A stretch of DNA of 64,000 nt from JAMXLO01 sp963832895. GTDB taxonomy: Bacteria; Pseudomonadota; Alphaproteobacteria; Acetobacterales; Acetobacteraceae. Below are positions 23,907 through 31,954 of this stretch, piece after piece. The stretch spans positions 1 to 64,000 of the forward strand of contig CAWHVQ010000007.1 in the NCBI GenBank assembly GCA_963832895.1, given 5' to 3'. Position numbers and translations under genes: made by a program. Position 1 is the stretch's first letter; each line of letters begins with the position of its first letter. The notes under the pieces were generated by a model. The model was not told the origin of the DNA. It saw nothing but the letters and a program-made list of their open reading frames with translations, and did not search any database.

Positions 23907-24332
23907 TCACTCGGCCGGCCGGCCGCTGGCCTGTGATCGCAGCGTCGCCAGTATCTCGGTCAGGATGTGGCGCTGCTCTTCCGCGGATGCGCGTTGCTCC
24001 TCTGCCTGCCCCCGCAAACTTTCCGCCACCTGCCGCGCCTCCTCAGTGGCCCTCCTGAGTTCCTCATTGGCCTGGCGCGCCAGTTCCATTTGCTCGCGGG
24101 CGCTCTCGGCGGCGGCCCTCGCCGCCTCACCGGCCGCACGCGCATCCTCCGCCGCCGCACGAATGGTTTCCGTGTGTTTGCGGACTTCCTCTGCCGTGAT
24201 GCGCTGTTCCTCGGCAATCTGCCGCTCGTCCTCCGCCTCACTGCGAACAAGCTCGCGATTGTTCAGCTCCTTCTCGCCAGACGGAGTGCCCCTTCTCACC
24301 GGTGGCAGAAGATCCTCCTGTGCCCCGCTCAT
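23907..24332 (-). CDS. Coiled-coil hypothetical protein
   Basis: 141 residues from ATG 24332. After a short N-terminus (SGAQEDLLPPVRRG) almost the whole protein is charged heptads rich in Ala, Glu and Arg (AEEQRITAEEVRKHTETIRAA, EEARQVAESLRGQAEEQRASA, ending ILTEILATLRSQ), an uninterrupted coiled coil. It ends 10 bases before the channel gene start on the same strand, so both are probably cotranscribed; it could be a channel partner. No family is assigned. Confidence 0.65.
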   Translation of the reverse strand: MSGAQEDLLPPVRRGTPSGEKELNNRELVRSEAEDERQIAEEQRITAEEVRKHTETIRAAAEDARAAGEAARAAAESAREQMELARQANEELRRATEEARQVAESLRGQAEEQRASAEEQRHILTEILATLRSQASGRPAE

Positions 24333-24562
24333 TTCGCTTGGTCTCCAACAACCCTTGGCTGCGTCAGGTACCCGCGTTGCCGCCATTCGGCATTGATCTG
24401 GATCAGTTTACCACGCGGCGCCGCCCGGTTGCGCGCCCCATGCTTTGCTCTCCGTTGCGCCGGCCGCTTGTGCTCCCGGCCCTCGCCTACCGCCATGCGC
24501 TCAGCGCACGAAACTCTGCGTTGCTCGCCGCGTTCAGCCCCCAGCGAGCGGAAGGAGCTATA

Positions 24563-24793
24563 ATGCGTCGCGCATGCTTGATTCTGAGCCTTCTCGCACT
24601 GGCTGGCTGCTCCTACAATTCGGACAAGCGCGCCATCAACGGCGCACTGATTGGTGGCGGCGCCGGAGCGGTGGCCGGCGCCCTGGCTGGAGGCGGGAAA
24701 GGGGCGCTGATCGGCGGTCCCGTCGGCGCCGTGGGTGGTGCTGCCGTAGGTGCTTTGACCACCCCGCACCCGTCCCTTTCGGCAACGCGGTGA
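24563..24793 (+). CDS. Glycine-zipper lipoprotein
   Basis: 76 residues from ATG 24563 with GGAAGGAG upstream. A lipoprotein signal (RRACLILSLLALAGC) leads to a Gly/Ala-rich glycine-zipper segment with repeated GxxxG spacing (LIGGGAGAVAGALAGGGKGAL and GGPVGAVGGAAVGAL). Proteins of this kind (OsmB/17-kDa antigen-like) sit in the outer membrane. The role is not known; a stress or envelope function is usual for the type. Confidence 0.75.
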   Translation: MRRACLILSLLALAGCSYNSDKRAINGALIGGGAGAVAGALAGGGKGALIGGPVGAVGGAAVGALTTPHPSLSATR

Positions 24794-25003
24794 CCCGTCG
24801 CGCTCGGGCCGATCACCAGACCCCGTCCAGCCCTCCCGATCCATTACGCGTACGTGGCATAGAACGTGCAAGAGCGGCTCGCGGGGGCCTGCTTATCGGC
24901 TGCCGCAACGGTGGTCATCGGAAAGAAATCTATGCTGAGATCGGCGAGGACGTTACTACCGAGAATTGCAAGTGCATTCGCTCTATTACTGATACCGAGA
25001 ATA

Positions 25004-25267
25004 ATGCCTGTTCTATCGGTCATCGTCTTGCTGCCAAGTACGACCTGGGCGGGGCAATCAGCGGACATCGAGACAGACCACGAGCGCGGCAGACAGAGAG
25101 TCGAGCAAAGAATTCTTGACGAGCCCGCCAGGATAATCGAGCAAATAAGGGGCTCTGTATGCGGAACCGGTCCGTTCTATGCCGGAACCGTGGGTGACCC
25201 CATCTATGTGACGCCGCTCTTTCACCCAACCTGCACCATCACAGCGACGCCACCGGCCCAACGCTGA
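25004..25267 (+). CDS. Small secreted hypothetical protein
   Basis: From ATG 25004 the frame gives 87 residues with a signal peptide (PVLSVIVLLPSTTWAGQ) and a short mature part ending YAGTVGDPIYVTPLFHPTCTITATPP, where two Cys could pair. Longer starts at 24932 or 24866 would add a second hydrophobic stretch (IASAFALLLIPRI). The call rests on the signal and the open frame; no family is recognised. Confidence 0.45.
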   Translation: MPVLSVIVLLPSTTWAGQSADIETDHERGRQRVEQRILDEPARIIEQIRGSVCGTGPFYAGTVGDPIYVTPLFHPTCTITATPPAQR

Positions 25268-25434
25268 GCACAGCCAGATGTCTTACCGTCCTTCGCACAG
25301 AATCTTGGCGGCGCCTGCCCATCCGGCTCCGCTCTGCACATTTATGGCGCTGACCGCAACGACTCCGCAGTCTCTCACACAGGTTTGCTGGCGGGCGTAA
25401 GCTGCCCCGCGCGTAGTCTCGCCTCCCATGCTGA
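25268..25434. other. Short intergenic region, possible small minus-strand ORF
   Basis: A minus-strand frame of about 48 residues (25283-25429) reads QQTCVRDCGVVAVSAINVQS and GAGWAGAAKILCEGR, plausible but too short to call. No other structure is seen. Confidence 0.25.
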
Positions 25435-26478
25435 GTGTCCCTCTGGACAAGGCCATGCGGCCACCCGAGCTCGCCGCCGGCCCGCGATGGGTTGGACGGC
25501 GCGAGCCGAGAGCGCCGCACGGAGGAGCTGGCGCGCGAGGCGGTGGAGGCTGGCATCCGGCGCTACTGCGCGGCCCGCCGCGAGCGAATCGCGGACTTCG
25601 TCGATCGGCATTTCTCACTGCGAGCCGCGCTGCGACTGCATCGTGCGGCCTTCGGCTGGGACATGCTGCGCGCGCCGGTCAACCTCACAATGGCCGCGCC
25701 GGCCGCAGCACTGCACCTGGCCGCGTCGGGCGCACGAAGGGTCGGCGCGGAACGCGTGGCAAACGTGCTCGGCCGAGGACGATTGCTGCTGAGCACCTCA
25801 GTGTCAGATCGCGTCGAGTGGCTGGTCTGCACGGACTTGTTGGAGCTGCCATGTCAGACGGGTGACCGCGTCAGCACGCGCGATGCCCTGGCCGAGACGA
25901 TATTGACCGACCCGCTTGTGCTTACCGCATTGCGCGCGATGCTAACCTCCATCGGCCTCAAGGACGATGATCCGCGGCGCCACCAGGCGCTCGAGCGCAC
26001 CCTGGCGGAATACGCCGTCACGCGTGGCACGGCGGCCGAGATCACCACCGCTCTGATGTCCCTCAGCGCAGGTGTGCTGACGCTGGGCAAACTGACCCCC
26101 GGCGTTGTGTCGTTCGGCCCGATGCTGGCCGCGATCGCGGCGCAGCAGGCAGCCATATCGTCATTTCCGCTGGGTGCGGGATTCGGCACCCTTTGGTATG
26201 GGATGTTTCCGGTTTTGCCATCGACACAGCTGCTGTTCAGCCTCAGCGGCGGCTTGCTGGCGATTGGCTCCGTACTGTCGGCATTCGCAGGCATCGTTGC
26301 CGACCCCGTGCAACGCAGGCTCGGTCTGCATCAGCGCCGGCTGCGACGGATGATCGATGCGATGGAGCGACAGATGCTGGACCCCGCTGCACCCGGCTAC
26401 GCGGTGCGCGACCGTTATGTGGCGCGCCTGCTCGATGTGTTCGATCTGGTCACCGCAGCATACCGACTCACGCGTTGA
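25435..26478 (+). CDS. DUF6635-like hypothetical protein
   Basis: 347 residues from GTG 25435. The N-terminal half (AVEAGIRRYCAARRERIADFVDRHFSL, WDMLRAPVNL, LHLAASGARRVGAERVAN) and the later helical, partly hydrophobic half (FGPMLAAIAAQQAAISSFPLG, GLLAIGSVLSAFAGIVADPVQ) resemble the DUF6635 proteins seen in Acetobacteraceae; this assignment is from memory of the family and is moderate. Two to three membrane-associated helices are likely. The biochemical role is unknown. It converges with the TauE gene. Confidence 0.65.
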   Translation: MSLWTRPCGHPSSPPARDGLDGASRERRTEELAREAVEAGIRRYCAARRERIADFVDRHFSLRAALRLHRAAFGWDMLRAPVNLTMAAPAAALHLAASGARRVGAERVANVLGRGRLLLSTSVSDRVEWLVCTDLLELPCQTGDRVSTRDALAETILTDPLVLTALRAMLTSIGLKDDDPRRHQALERTLAEYAVTRGTAAEITTALMSLSAGVLTLGKLTPGVVSFGPMLAAIAAQQAAISSFPLGAGFGTLWYGMFPVLPSTQLLFSLSGGLLAIGSVLSAFAGIVADPVQRRLGLHQRRLRRMIDAMERQMLDPAAPGYAVRDRYVARLLDVFDLVTAAYRLTR

Positions 26479-26490
26479 ACGATTTGCCGC

Positions 26491-27240
26491 TCATCCGAAC
26501 AGCAGGCGCGGCACCGAGGCGATCAGCAGCACGATCCCGGAAAGGCTCAGTAATACGAGGATGAGCCGGCGGAACCCGGCCTCGCTGAACCGCGCGTAGA
26601 GCCGGACACCGATCAACGTCGGCACCACCATCGCCGGAGCGACGATCGCGAACAGCCCCACCGTTTGGCGCGTAATGAGGCCGGTCGTGGCATAGATCGC
26701 CAGGGTCAGCGCCTGCATGCAAAGGCTGAAGGTCTGGAACACCGCCCGTTGCTCATCTCTGCTCCAGCCGCGCAGCGAGCACCACAGAGTTGGCGCCGGC
26801 CCATTGAGGCCGCCGAGACCTCCCATGACGCCACCCATCAGACCGACGCCGCCGTCGGCCAGGCGCCCGCCCGCGGTTACCCGCGGCATGGCGCCGATGC
26901 ACAGCATCAGCGGGCAGTAAGCCACAAGCATGAGCCCCACCGCCATTTTGAATACGGTCGGATCGATATATCGCAGCATCCACACGCCGATCGGCGTGCC
27001 GACACATCCGCCGAGTACAAAGGGCCAGAGGCGTTGTCCATCGACGCTGCGACGAAACGAGCCGAGCGAGAGCAGTTGGCCGACCAACGAACCGAACACG
27101 ACCAGGGGGCCAGCAACCTGTGGCACGACAACCCACACCCAGAACGTCATCGCCACAAGGCCGAAGGCAAATCCCGAAAGGCCCTGCACGAAACCCGCGG
27201 CCAACGCGCCAAGCAGCACGTAAAGTGTCAATGCACTCAT
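26491..27240 (-). CDS. TauE/SafE family sulfite (anion) exporter
   Basis: 249 residues from ATG 27240, with about eight hydrophobic helices (LYVLLGALAAGFVQGLSGFA, LVAMTFWVWVV, GLFAIVAPAMVVPTLIGVRL, ILVLLSLSGIVLLIASV). The first helix with G-x-QGLSGFAFG and the middle repeat LMGGVMGGLGGLNGPAP are the two conserved blocks of TauE/SafE transporters. Members export sulfite, sulfoacetate or related anions. A longer open frame beyond 27240 is not membrane-like and was excluded. The sulfite dehydrogenase genes of this window (56-57 kb) make sulfite a reasonable substrate. Confidence 0.87.
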   Translation of the reverse strand: MSALTLYVLLGALAAGFVQGLSGFAFGLVAMTFWVWVVVPQVAGPLVVFGSLVGQLLSLGSFRRSVDGQRLWPFVLGGCVGTPIGVWMLRYIDPTVFKMAVGLMLVAYCPLMLCIGAMPRVTAGGRLADGGVGLMGGVMGGLGGLNGPAPTLWCSLRGWSRDEQRAVFQTFSLCMQALTLAIYATTGLITRQTVGLFAIVAPAMVVPTLIGVRLYARFSEAGFRRLILVLLSLSGIVLLIASVPRLLFG

Positions 27241-27292
27241 GTGCCTCACGCTGCCTTGGCCCCAACATTCCGGCAAGTTCCACATGCCACTG

Positions 27293-27331
27293 CTCCCCCT
27301 CCCCCAGCGGGAGGGGGGCTGGGGAGAGGGG
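27293..27331. repeat. GC-rich palindromic intergenic repeat, copy 1
   Basis: CTCCCCCTCCCC ... GCGGGAGGGGGG followed by CTGGGGAGAGGGG forms a hairpin. A second copy lies at 35306-35346. Repeats of this type are dispersed in intergenic positions in many proteobacteria. Confidence 0.7.
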
Positions 27332-27408
27332 CCGCCACGCCATCGCAGGTCCAAGGAGCCGCGGCGTCTGGTATGGTCACGGCACACATCCAGCACCTGG
27401 AGGAAAGC

Positions 27409-27810
27409 ATGGTCCCGGTCGTCGATCTCAAAGCTGAATTCGCCAGGCTGACGATGCTCGAGGGGCGCACCCCGACCTCGTCCGAGGCGGAGCGCCAGGG
27501 GGCCTTCGGACGGGTGGCGCCCTATCGCGACGGTGCGATCTTCACCGCCAAATTCGCCGGCACCAGTGCCTGGGAGCGCCATCCGCAAGGCGATGAGATC
27601 GTGCAGATCGTCGACGGCGCGACGACGCTGCATTTGATAACCGCGGAGGGCAAGCAGTCCGTAACGCTCGGTGCCGGGATGATGGTGGTCGTGCCACAGA
27701 ACACCTGGCACCAGTTCGAGGCGCCCGACGGCGTATGCGTGATGACGGCAACGCCGCAGCCCACTGAACATCTGCGCGTCGATGTCGAGGACCCGCGGAC
27801 CGTGGAGTGA
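27409..27810 (+). CDS. Cupin-domain protein
   Basis: 133 residues from ATG 27409 behind GGAGGA. Cupin motif 1 reads SAWERHPQGDEIVQIVDG (H and E present in HP-x2-DE), and motif 2 reads VVPQNTWHQFE, so the metal-binding His, Glu and His are kept. The fold is a single small beta barrel. Substrate is unknown; such small cupins act as sugar or aromatic-acid binding enzymes or regulators. It is divergent from the TauE gene, with the palindromic repeat between them. Confidence 0.82.
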   Translation: MVPVVDLKAEFARLTMLEGRTPTSSEAERQGAFGRVAPYRDGAIFTAKFAGTSAWERHPQGDEIVQIVDGATTLHLITAEGKQSVTLGAGMMVVVPQNTWHQFEAPDGVCVMTATPQPTEHLRVDVEDPRTVE

Positions 27811-28093
27811 GCGGCGTTATCAAATGCTGACCAAAGCAATTCTATGGCTCGCACGCGGCAACGAGATGAGGAGGCAACACTGCGATCGCGAGGGGTACGC
27901 ATCACTTTGTGACACGCCTCCTCTTGGCGACGGAGCAGAAAATGGAGACCACTGCTCAGTTGCACTCCTCACCGGGACCCTCCATAAGCAGCAGATCAGT
28001 CATTGGAACGACACACCGGCCAGACGACGTTTGTGCTATTGCTGATCACATCAGTGATCGGCGCAGGCTGGATGACGGTCAGCAGGAATAATA
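27811..28093. other. Intergenic region without a recognised gene
   Basis: About 280 bp upstream of the phosphorylase gene. A short plus-strand frame from 27824 is Cys- and Arg-rich and not convincing. The phosphorylase promoter is expected here. Confidence 0.3.
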
Positions 28094-29935
28094 TTGGGCG
28101 AGCAAAGCAACAGCGGCCTTAGCCACTCCGAGGCGCAGGGCCCGCAACCCAACGGGACGGCTCAGGACGGTGGGTCGCTCGACAACGCACCAGCCCGGCC
28201 CTTCGTATGGCCGGTCGATGCGGCGCCGCGCATGACAAATTCCGTCGATCGCTTCATCGCCAGAACACACATCGCCTACTTCTCAATGGAGATTGCGGTT
28301 CGGCCCGAAATGCACACCTATGCCGGCGGGCTTGGTGTGCTTGCCGGCGATACGGCGCGCTCCTGCGCCGATCTGGAACTGCCGGTCGTGTTCGTGACAC
28401 TGGTCAGTCGCGCAGGCTACTTCCGGCAGCAACTCGATGATAACGGTCGGCAGACAGAACAGCCGGACTGGTGGGCGCCGGAGGACTGGTGTGTCGCACT
28501 ACATGCGATGGTGGCCATCGACATCGAGAACAAGCCGGTGTGGATCCGCCCGTGGCTCTATATCCATAGCACCTCGCACGGCCATCAAATCCCGATCCTC
28601 TTGCTCGATACCGATCTTCATCAGAACAGCGATGAGAATCGGAAACTCACTCATCACTTGTACGGCGGCGATGACGCGTACCGGCTCAAACAGGAAATCG
28701 TCCTCGGCATAGGAGGGTATCGCGTTCTCCGCTCACTCGGCTTCAACCTGCACACTTACCACCTCAACGAGGGGCATGCTGCACTTCTCACCCTTGAGCT
28801 GCTCAATCGCTATCATGTGCCACAACAGGACGTAAGGCCGGGTGAATCGCAATACGAACTCGGCGAAATCCGCGAGCGATGCGTGTTCACAACGCATACG
28901 CCGGTAGAGGCCGGCCACGACCGCTTCTCCTATGAACTGTTCGAGATCCTGCTGCCTGGCGCGGTGGCACTTGACGAGCTGCGGTACCTGGCCGGGGCCG
29001 AGCGGCTCAACATGACGCAACTTGCTCTCAATCTTTCCGGTTACGTGAATGGCGTCGCCCGCCGTCATGCGGAAACAGCGCGTCACATGTTTCCGGGATA
29101 TCGTGTGCATGCCATCACCAATGGCGTTCACGTCGGCACCTGGATTCATCCGAGCTTCGCGCGACTTTTCGATCATCATATCCCGCAATGGCAGCATGAG
29201 CCGGAAGTCTTGGTGCGCGGTCTCCAGTTGCCGGAGGACGCCGTCTGGCAATGCCATCAGGAGGCGAAGTCCGATCTGGTCGATCTGGTAAGGAACTCGA
29301 CCGGGATCGTGCTCGATCCTGCTGTGCCAATCTTTGGCTTCGCACGCAGGATGACAGGCTACAAACGCCCGCTTCTGCTGTTCGATAACCTGGATCGACT
29401 TGCCGCAATCGCGTCACGGCACCCCATGCAGGTGGTGCTGGCAGGCAAGGCGCATCCTCGCGACGGTGACGGAAAGGAGGCAATCCGCGAACTGCACGAT
29501 TTTGCCGGCCGACTTACCGGCAAGGTCACCTGTGTGTTTCTCGCGAACTACGACATGCATTTGGCCAAGACCCTGGTCGCCGGCTCCGACATCTGGCTCA
29601 ATACACCGCTGCCTCCGCTGGAGGCCTCAGGCACCAGCGGCATGAAGGCCGCGCTGAACGGTGTGCTCAATTTCAGCGTGCTTGATGGCTGGTGGATCGA
29701 GGCCTGCATAGAAGGCGTCACAGGCTGGTCGATCGGAAATGACGGCGATTCCGCTCCACCTGAGGCGCACGCGGCTGCGCTGTATGAAAAGCTGGAGAAC
29801 GTGATCCTCCCGCTGTTTTATACAGAACCTGCCCGGTGGCGCGGGATGATGAAGCAGTCTATCGGAACCATCGGCTACTATTTCAACAGTCAGCGCATGA
29901 TGCGTCGCTATGCGACTGAAGCGTATTTGCGCTAG
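28094..29935 (+). CDS. Alpha-glucan (glycogen) phosphorylase, short GT35 type
   Basis: 613 residues from TTG 28094 (start weak; ATG at 28232 is an alternative). GT35 signatures: IAYFSMEIA, YAGGLGVLAGD, YHLNEGHAAL, FTTHTPVEAGHDRF, ITNGVH, FARRMTGYKRP and the pyridoxal-phosphate block LPPLEASGTSGMKAALNGVLN, where the Lys of GMK binds PLP. The length and ILLLDTDLHQN match the short alpha-glucan phosphorylases (TIGR02094 type) rather than the 800-residue animal type. It releases glucose-1-phosphate from glucan. No glycogen branching or synthase gene is beside it. Confidence 0.93.
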   Translation: MGEQSNSGLSHSEAQGPQPNGTAQDGGSLDNAPARPFVWPVDAAPRMTNSVDRFIARTHIAYFSMEIAVRPEMHTYAGGLGVLAGDTARSCADLELPVVFVTLVSRAGYFRQQLDDNGRQTEQPDWWAPEDWCVALHAMVAIDIENKPVWIRPWLYIHSTSHGHQIPILLLDTDLHQNSDENRKLTHHLYGGDDAYRLKQEIVLGIGGYRVLRSLGFNLHTYHLNEGHAALLTLELLNRYHVPQQDVRPGESQYELGEIRERCVFTTHTPVEAGHDRFSYELFEILLPGAVALDELRYLAGAERLNMTQLALNLSGYVNGVARRHAETARHMFPGYRVHAITNGVHVGTWIHPSFARLFDHHIPQWQHEPEVLVRGLQLPEDAVWQCHQEAKSDLVDLVRNSTGIVLDPAVPIFGFARRMTGYKRPLLLFDNLDRLAAIASRHPMQVVLAGKAHPRDGDGKEAIRELHDFAGRLTGKVTCVFLANYDMHLAKTLVAGSDIWLNTPLPPLEASGTSGMKAALNGVLNFSVLDGWWIEACIEGVTGWSIGNDGDSAPPEAHAAALYEKLENVILPLFYTEPARWRGMMKQSIGTIGYYFNSQRMMRRYATEAYLR

Positions 29936-30122
29936 TTTGGGGCCGGCGGCGGAGCATTTCGCGATGCAGGCCGGCTTGGCCTATTGAGCTGACGCCCAGC
30001 TACGCGTGCCGGTGAGGCGCTTGACAGGCGTGACGTCATGGTCTTGTCCCAGCAAAACCTGATGCCAGAACCGGCAACTGGTATGTTTTAACGATACGAC
30101 GGGAACTCAGCGCCTTGCTTAA

Positions 30123-30205
30123 TGCGGTCGAGAAGACTCGAACTTCCACGGGGTTACCCCCACAAGCACCTCAAGCTTGCGCGTCTACCATTCCGCCACG
30201 ACCGC
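30123..30205 (-). tRNA. tRNA-Leu (anticodon GAG)
   Basis: On the minus strand: acceptor GCGGTCG/CGACCGC (30205-30199 with 30130-30124), anticodon stem CAAGC/GCTTG with loop TTGAGGT (anticodon GAG at 30172-30170), a long class II variable arm (GTGGGGGTAACCCCGT-like, with GGGG/CCCC) and T loop TTCGAGT. CCA is not encoded. The 5' end is 25 bp from the divergent lipB start, so its promoter overlaps the start of lipB. Confidence 0.95.
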
Positions 30206-30230
30206 TCAGGCAGGCGCTGGGATATACTCG

Positions 30231-30938
30231 ATGAACGACGCCCCTTCAATTGTTCCCGCCACCCCCGAATGGTGCATCGAAGACGGCCTCACCGCCTACA
30301 CCCACGCCGTCACCCGCATGCAGGAGCGTGTCGCCGCCATCCGCGCCGGCACCGCCAACGAGCTGGTCTGGCTGGTTGAGCACCCGCCACTCTACACCGC
30401 CGGCACCTCGGCCAGGCCGGAAGAACTGACCGACCCCGACCGCTTTCCCACCTTCGCCACCGGTCGAGGCGGGCAGTGGACCTATCACGGCCCCGGCCAA
30501 CGCGTGGCCTACGTCATGCTGGACCTAACACGCACACACGGCACGGTGCCCCCGCGCGATGTGCGCTGCTTCGTTCACGGCCTGGAGGAATGGCTGATCC
30601 GCACCCTCGCCCGCCTCGGCATTCGCGGCGAACGGCGCGAAGGCCGTATTGGCATCTGGGTCGCCGAGCCAGCCACGGGCGCCGAGGCCAAGATCGCCGC
30701 CGTCGGCGTTCGCGTGTCCCGCTGGGTAAGCTGGCACGGCGTGGCACTGAACGTCGCGCCAGATCTCGACCATTACGCCGGCATCGTCCCGTGCGGCATC
30801 CGCGGGCACGGGGTCACCAGCCTCCATGCACTGGGCTTTCCGGTCACCATGACGGAGGCGGACGCCGCTCTGCGCGCGGCTTGGCGCGAAGTGTTCGGCG
30901 AGGGCGGCGCGCAGGGCAGCTGCGGCAGCCCGGCGTAA
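30231..30938 (+). CDS. lipB: Octanoyl-[acyl carrier protein]:protein octanoyltransferase
   Basis: 235 residues from ATG 30231. LipB transfers octanoyl from ACP to lipoate-dependent enzymes as the first step of lipoic acid synthesis. Signatures: WLVEHPPLYTAGTSA, RGGQWTYHGPGQRVAYVMLDL (RGG...YHGPGQ), KIAAVGVRVSRWVSWHG with the catalytic Lys, and IVPCGIRGHGVTSL with the acyl-thioester Cys. An upstream start at 30177 would lie inside the tRNA-Leu gene and is not used. The length is normal. Confidence 0.95.
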   Translation: MNDAPSIVPATPEWCIEDGLTAYTHAVTRMQERVAAIRAGTANELVWLVEHPPLYTAGTSARPEELTDPDRFPTFATGRGGQWTYHGPGQRVAYVMLDLTRTHGTVPPRDVRCFVHGLEEWLIRTLARLGIRGERREGRIGIWVAEPATGAEAKIAAVGVRVSRWVSWHGVALNVAPDLDHYAGIVPCGIRGHGVTSLHALGFPVTMTEADAALRAAWREVFGEGGAQGSCGSPA

Positions 30939-30949
30939 GGCCCGCGGTC

Positions 30950-31225
30950 CTACAAGGACGGAACCTGTCGGAACCCGAACTGCTCAGGTGGGTCGGCCAG
31001 ATCCTCCTCAATGCTGACCACCTCCGCCATGCGCGGACCGCGACGGCATAGGCGAAGCAACTCCTCGACGGCCGCTGTATCGCCGGCCACGAGCGCCTCC
31101 ACCGAACCGTCGATCCGGTTGCGCACCCAGCCCGAAACGCCGAGAGCGCGCGCCTTTTCCACCATCCACGGGCGAAAACCGACGCCCTGCACACGCCCGC
31201 TGATGACCAGGCGCTTGCAATTCAT
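30950..31225 (-). CDS. acyP: Acylphosphatase
   Basis: 91 residues from ATG 31225, overlapping the stop of the ATP12 gene (ATGA). The active-site loop is ISGRVQGVGFRPW with the phosphate-binding Arg18, and GWVRNRIDGSVEALVAG holds Asn36; both catalytic residues are present. It hydrolyses acyl phosphates. It is the last gene of the rluA-asmA-ATP12-acyP operon. Confidence 0.95.
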   Translation of the reverse strand: MNCKRLVISGRVQGVGFRPWMVEKARALGVSGWVRNRIDGSVEALVAGDTAAVEELLRLCRRGPRMAEVVSIEEDLADPPEQFGFRQVPSL

Positions 31226-31944
31226 GCCGATGCCTCCGGTCGTGTCAGTTGCAGAAAGCGCGTCGCGTGCGCGATGTCGGCCGCGATCGCGCTGCGACGC
31301 GCCACGGCCTCGGCATCTTCGCCCCATGCCTGGGCCTGATAGAGCTCATCCAGCGTCCCCAGGGAGTGCGCCGTCGCGGCGTCCAGTTGCCCCTCGGCCA
31401 GCGCCAGCCCAAGCACCAGGCTGCCCAGCGCTGGCACAGCCACACCAAGCGCCGCCAGCGCCGCCACGTCCAGCCCGGCAACCGCGCGGCGCAAGGCGGC
31501 CACGCTGTCGCGGTGCTGCTTGATGTAGCCGATGCCGCGGGCGACGCGCAGCGGCGCGTCGTAGGTCAACGCCACCCAATCCAGCCACGGCTGCCACTCA
31601 CGTGTCTGATGAGCCACCAGATCCTCCGGCGTCTCGGCGCGGTAGCACAGCAGATCGCTCTCGGCGTAGCGCGCGATGGCATCGACGGTCGGTGCGGGAT
31701 CGGGCGCGATGCGCTGCTGCGCCGTGCCGGCCAGGCAGGTCAGCGGCGTATCTGCGAACGACATCTCGCCGCCCTTGCCGCCACCACCCGCGCCCTGCCA
31801 TTCCTCCGCAATGGCGCGGGCCAGCGCTTCGCCCGCCACGTGCAACAGTGTGCCACCCGGCAGATGCATCGGCCTGCCATCCAGCAGGACCGCGTAGCCG
31901 CTACTGCTCGAATCAATGGTGACGGTTTGCCAGAAGCGCTTCAC
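31222..31944 (-). CDS. ATP12 family F1-ATPase assembly chaperone
   Basis: 240 residues. The N-terminal beta part (GYAVLLDGRPMHLPGGTLLHV) and the helical C-terminal part (ARYAESDLLCYRAETPEDLVAHQTREWQPWLDW, then ALGVAVPALGSLVLGLALAEG, YQAQAWGEDAEA) match the ATP12 family, which in alphaproteobacteria and mitochondria protects the F1 alpha subunit during assembly. It follows the AsmA gene by 10 bases and overlaps acyP by four, so all are in one operon. Confidence 0.93.
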   Translation of the reverse strand: MKRFWQTVTIDSSSSGYAVLLDGRPMHLPGGTLLHVAGEALARAIAEEWQGAGGGGKGGEMSFADTPLTCLAGTAQQRIAPDPAPTVDAIARYAESDLLCYRAETPEDLVAHQTREWQPWLDWVALTYDAPLRVARGIGYIKQHRDSVAALRRAVAGLDVAALAALGVAVPALGSLVLGLALAEGQLDAATAHSLGTLDELYQAQAWGEDAEAVARRSAIAADIAHATRFLQLTRPEASA

Positions 31945-31954
31945 ACTCGTCCTC

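Noticed and set aside
24866..25003. Longer start for the small secreted protein
   Set aside because: The extra sequence adds a second hydrophobic stretch before the clear signal peptide; kept only as an alternative.
26665..27408. N-terminal extension of the cupin gene by about 250 codons
   Set aside because: The extension is antisense to the TauE/SafE gene; the cupin has its own ATG with GGAGGA at 27409.
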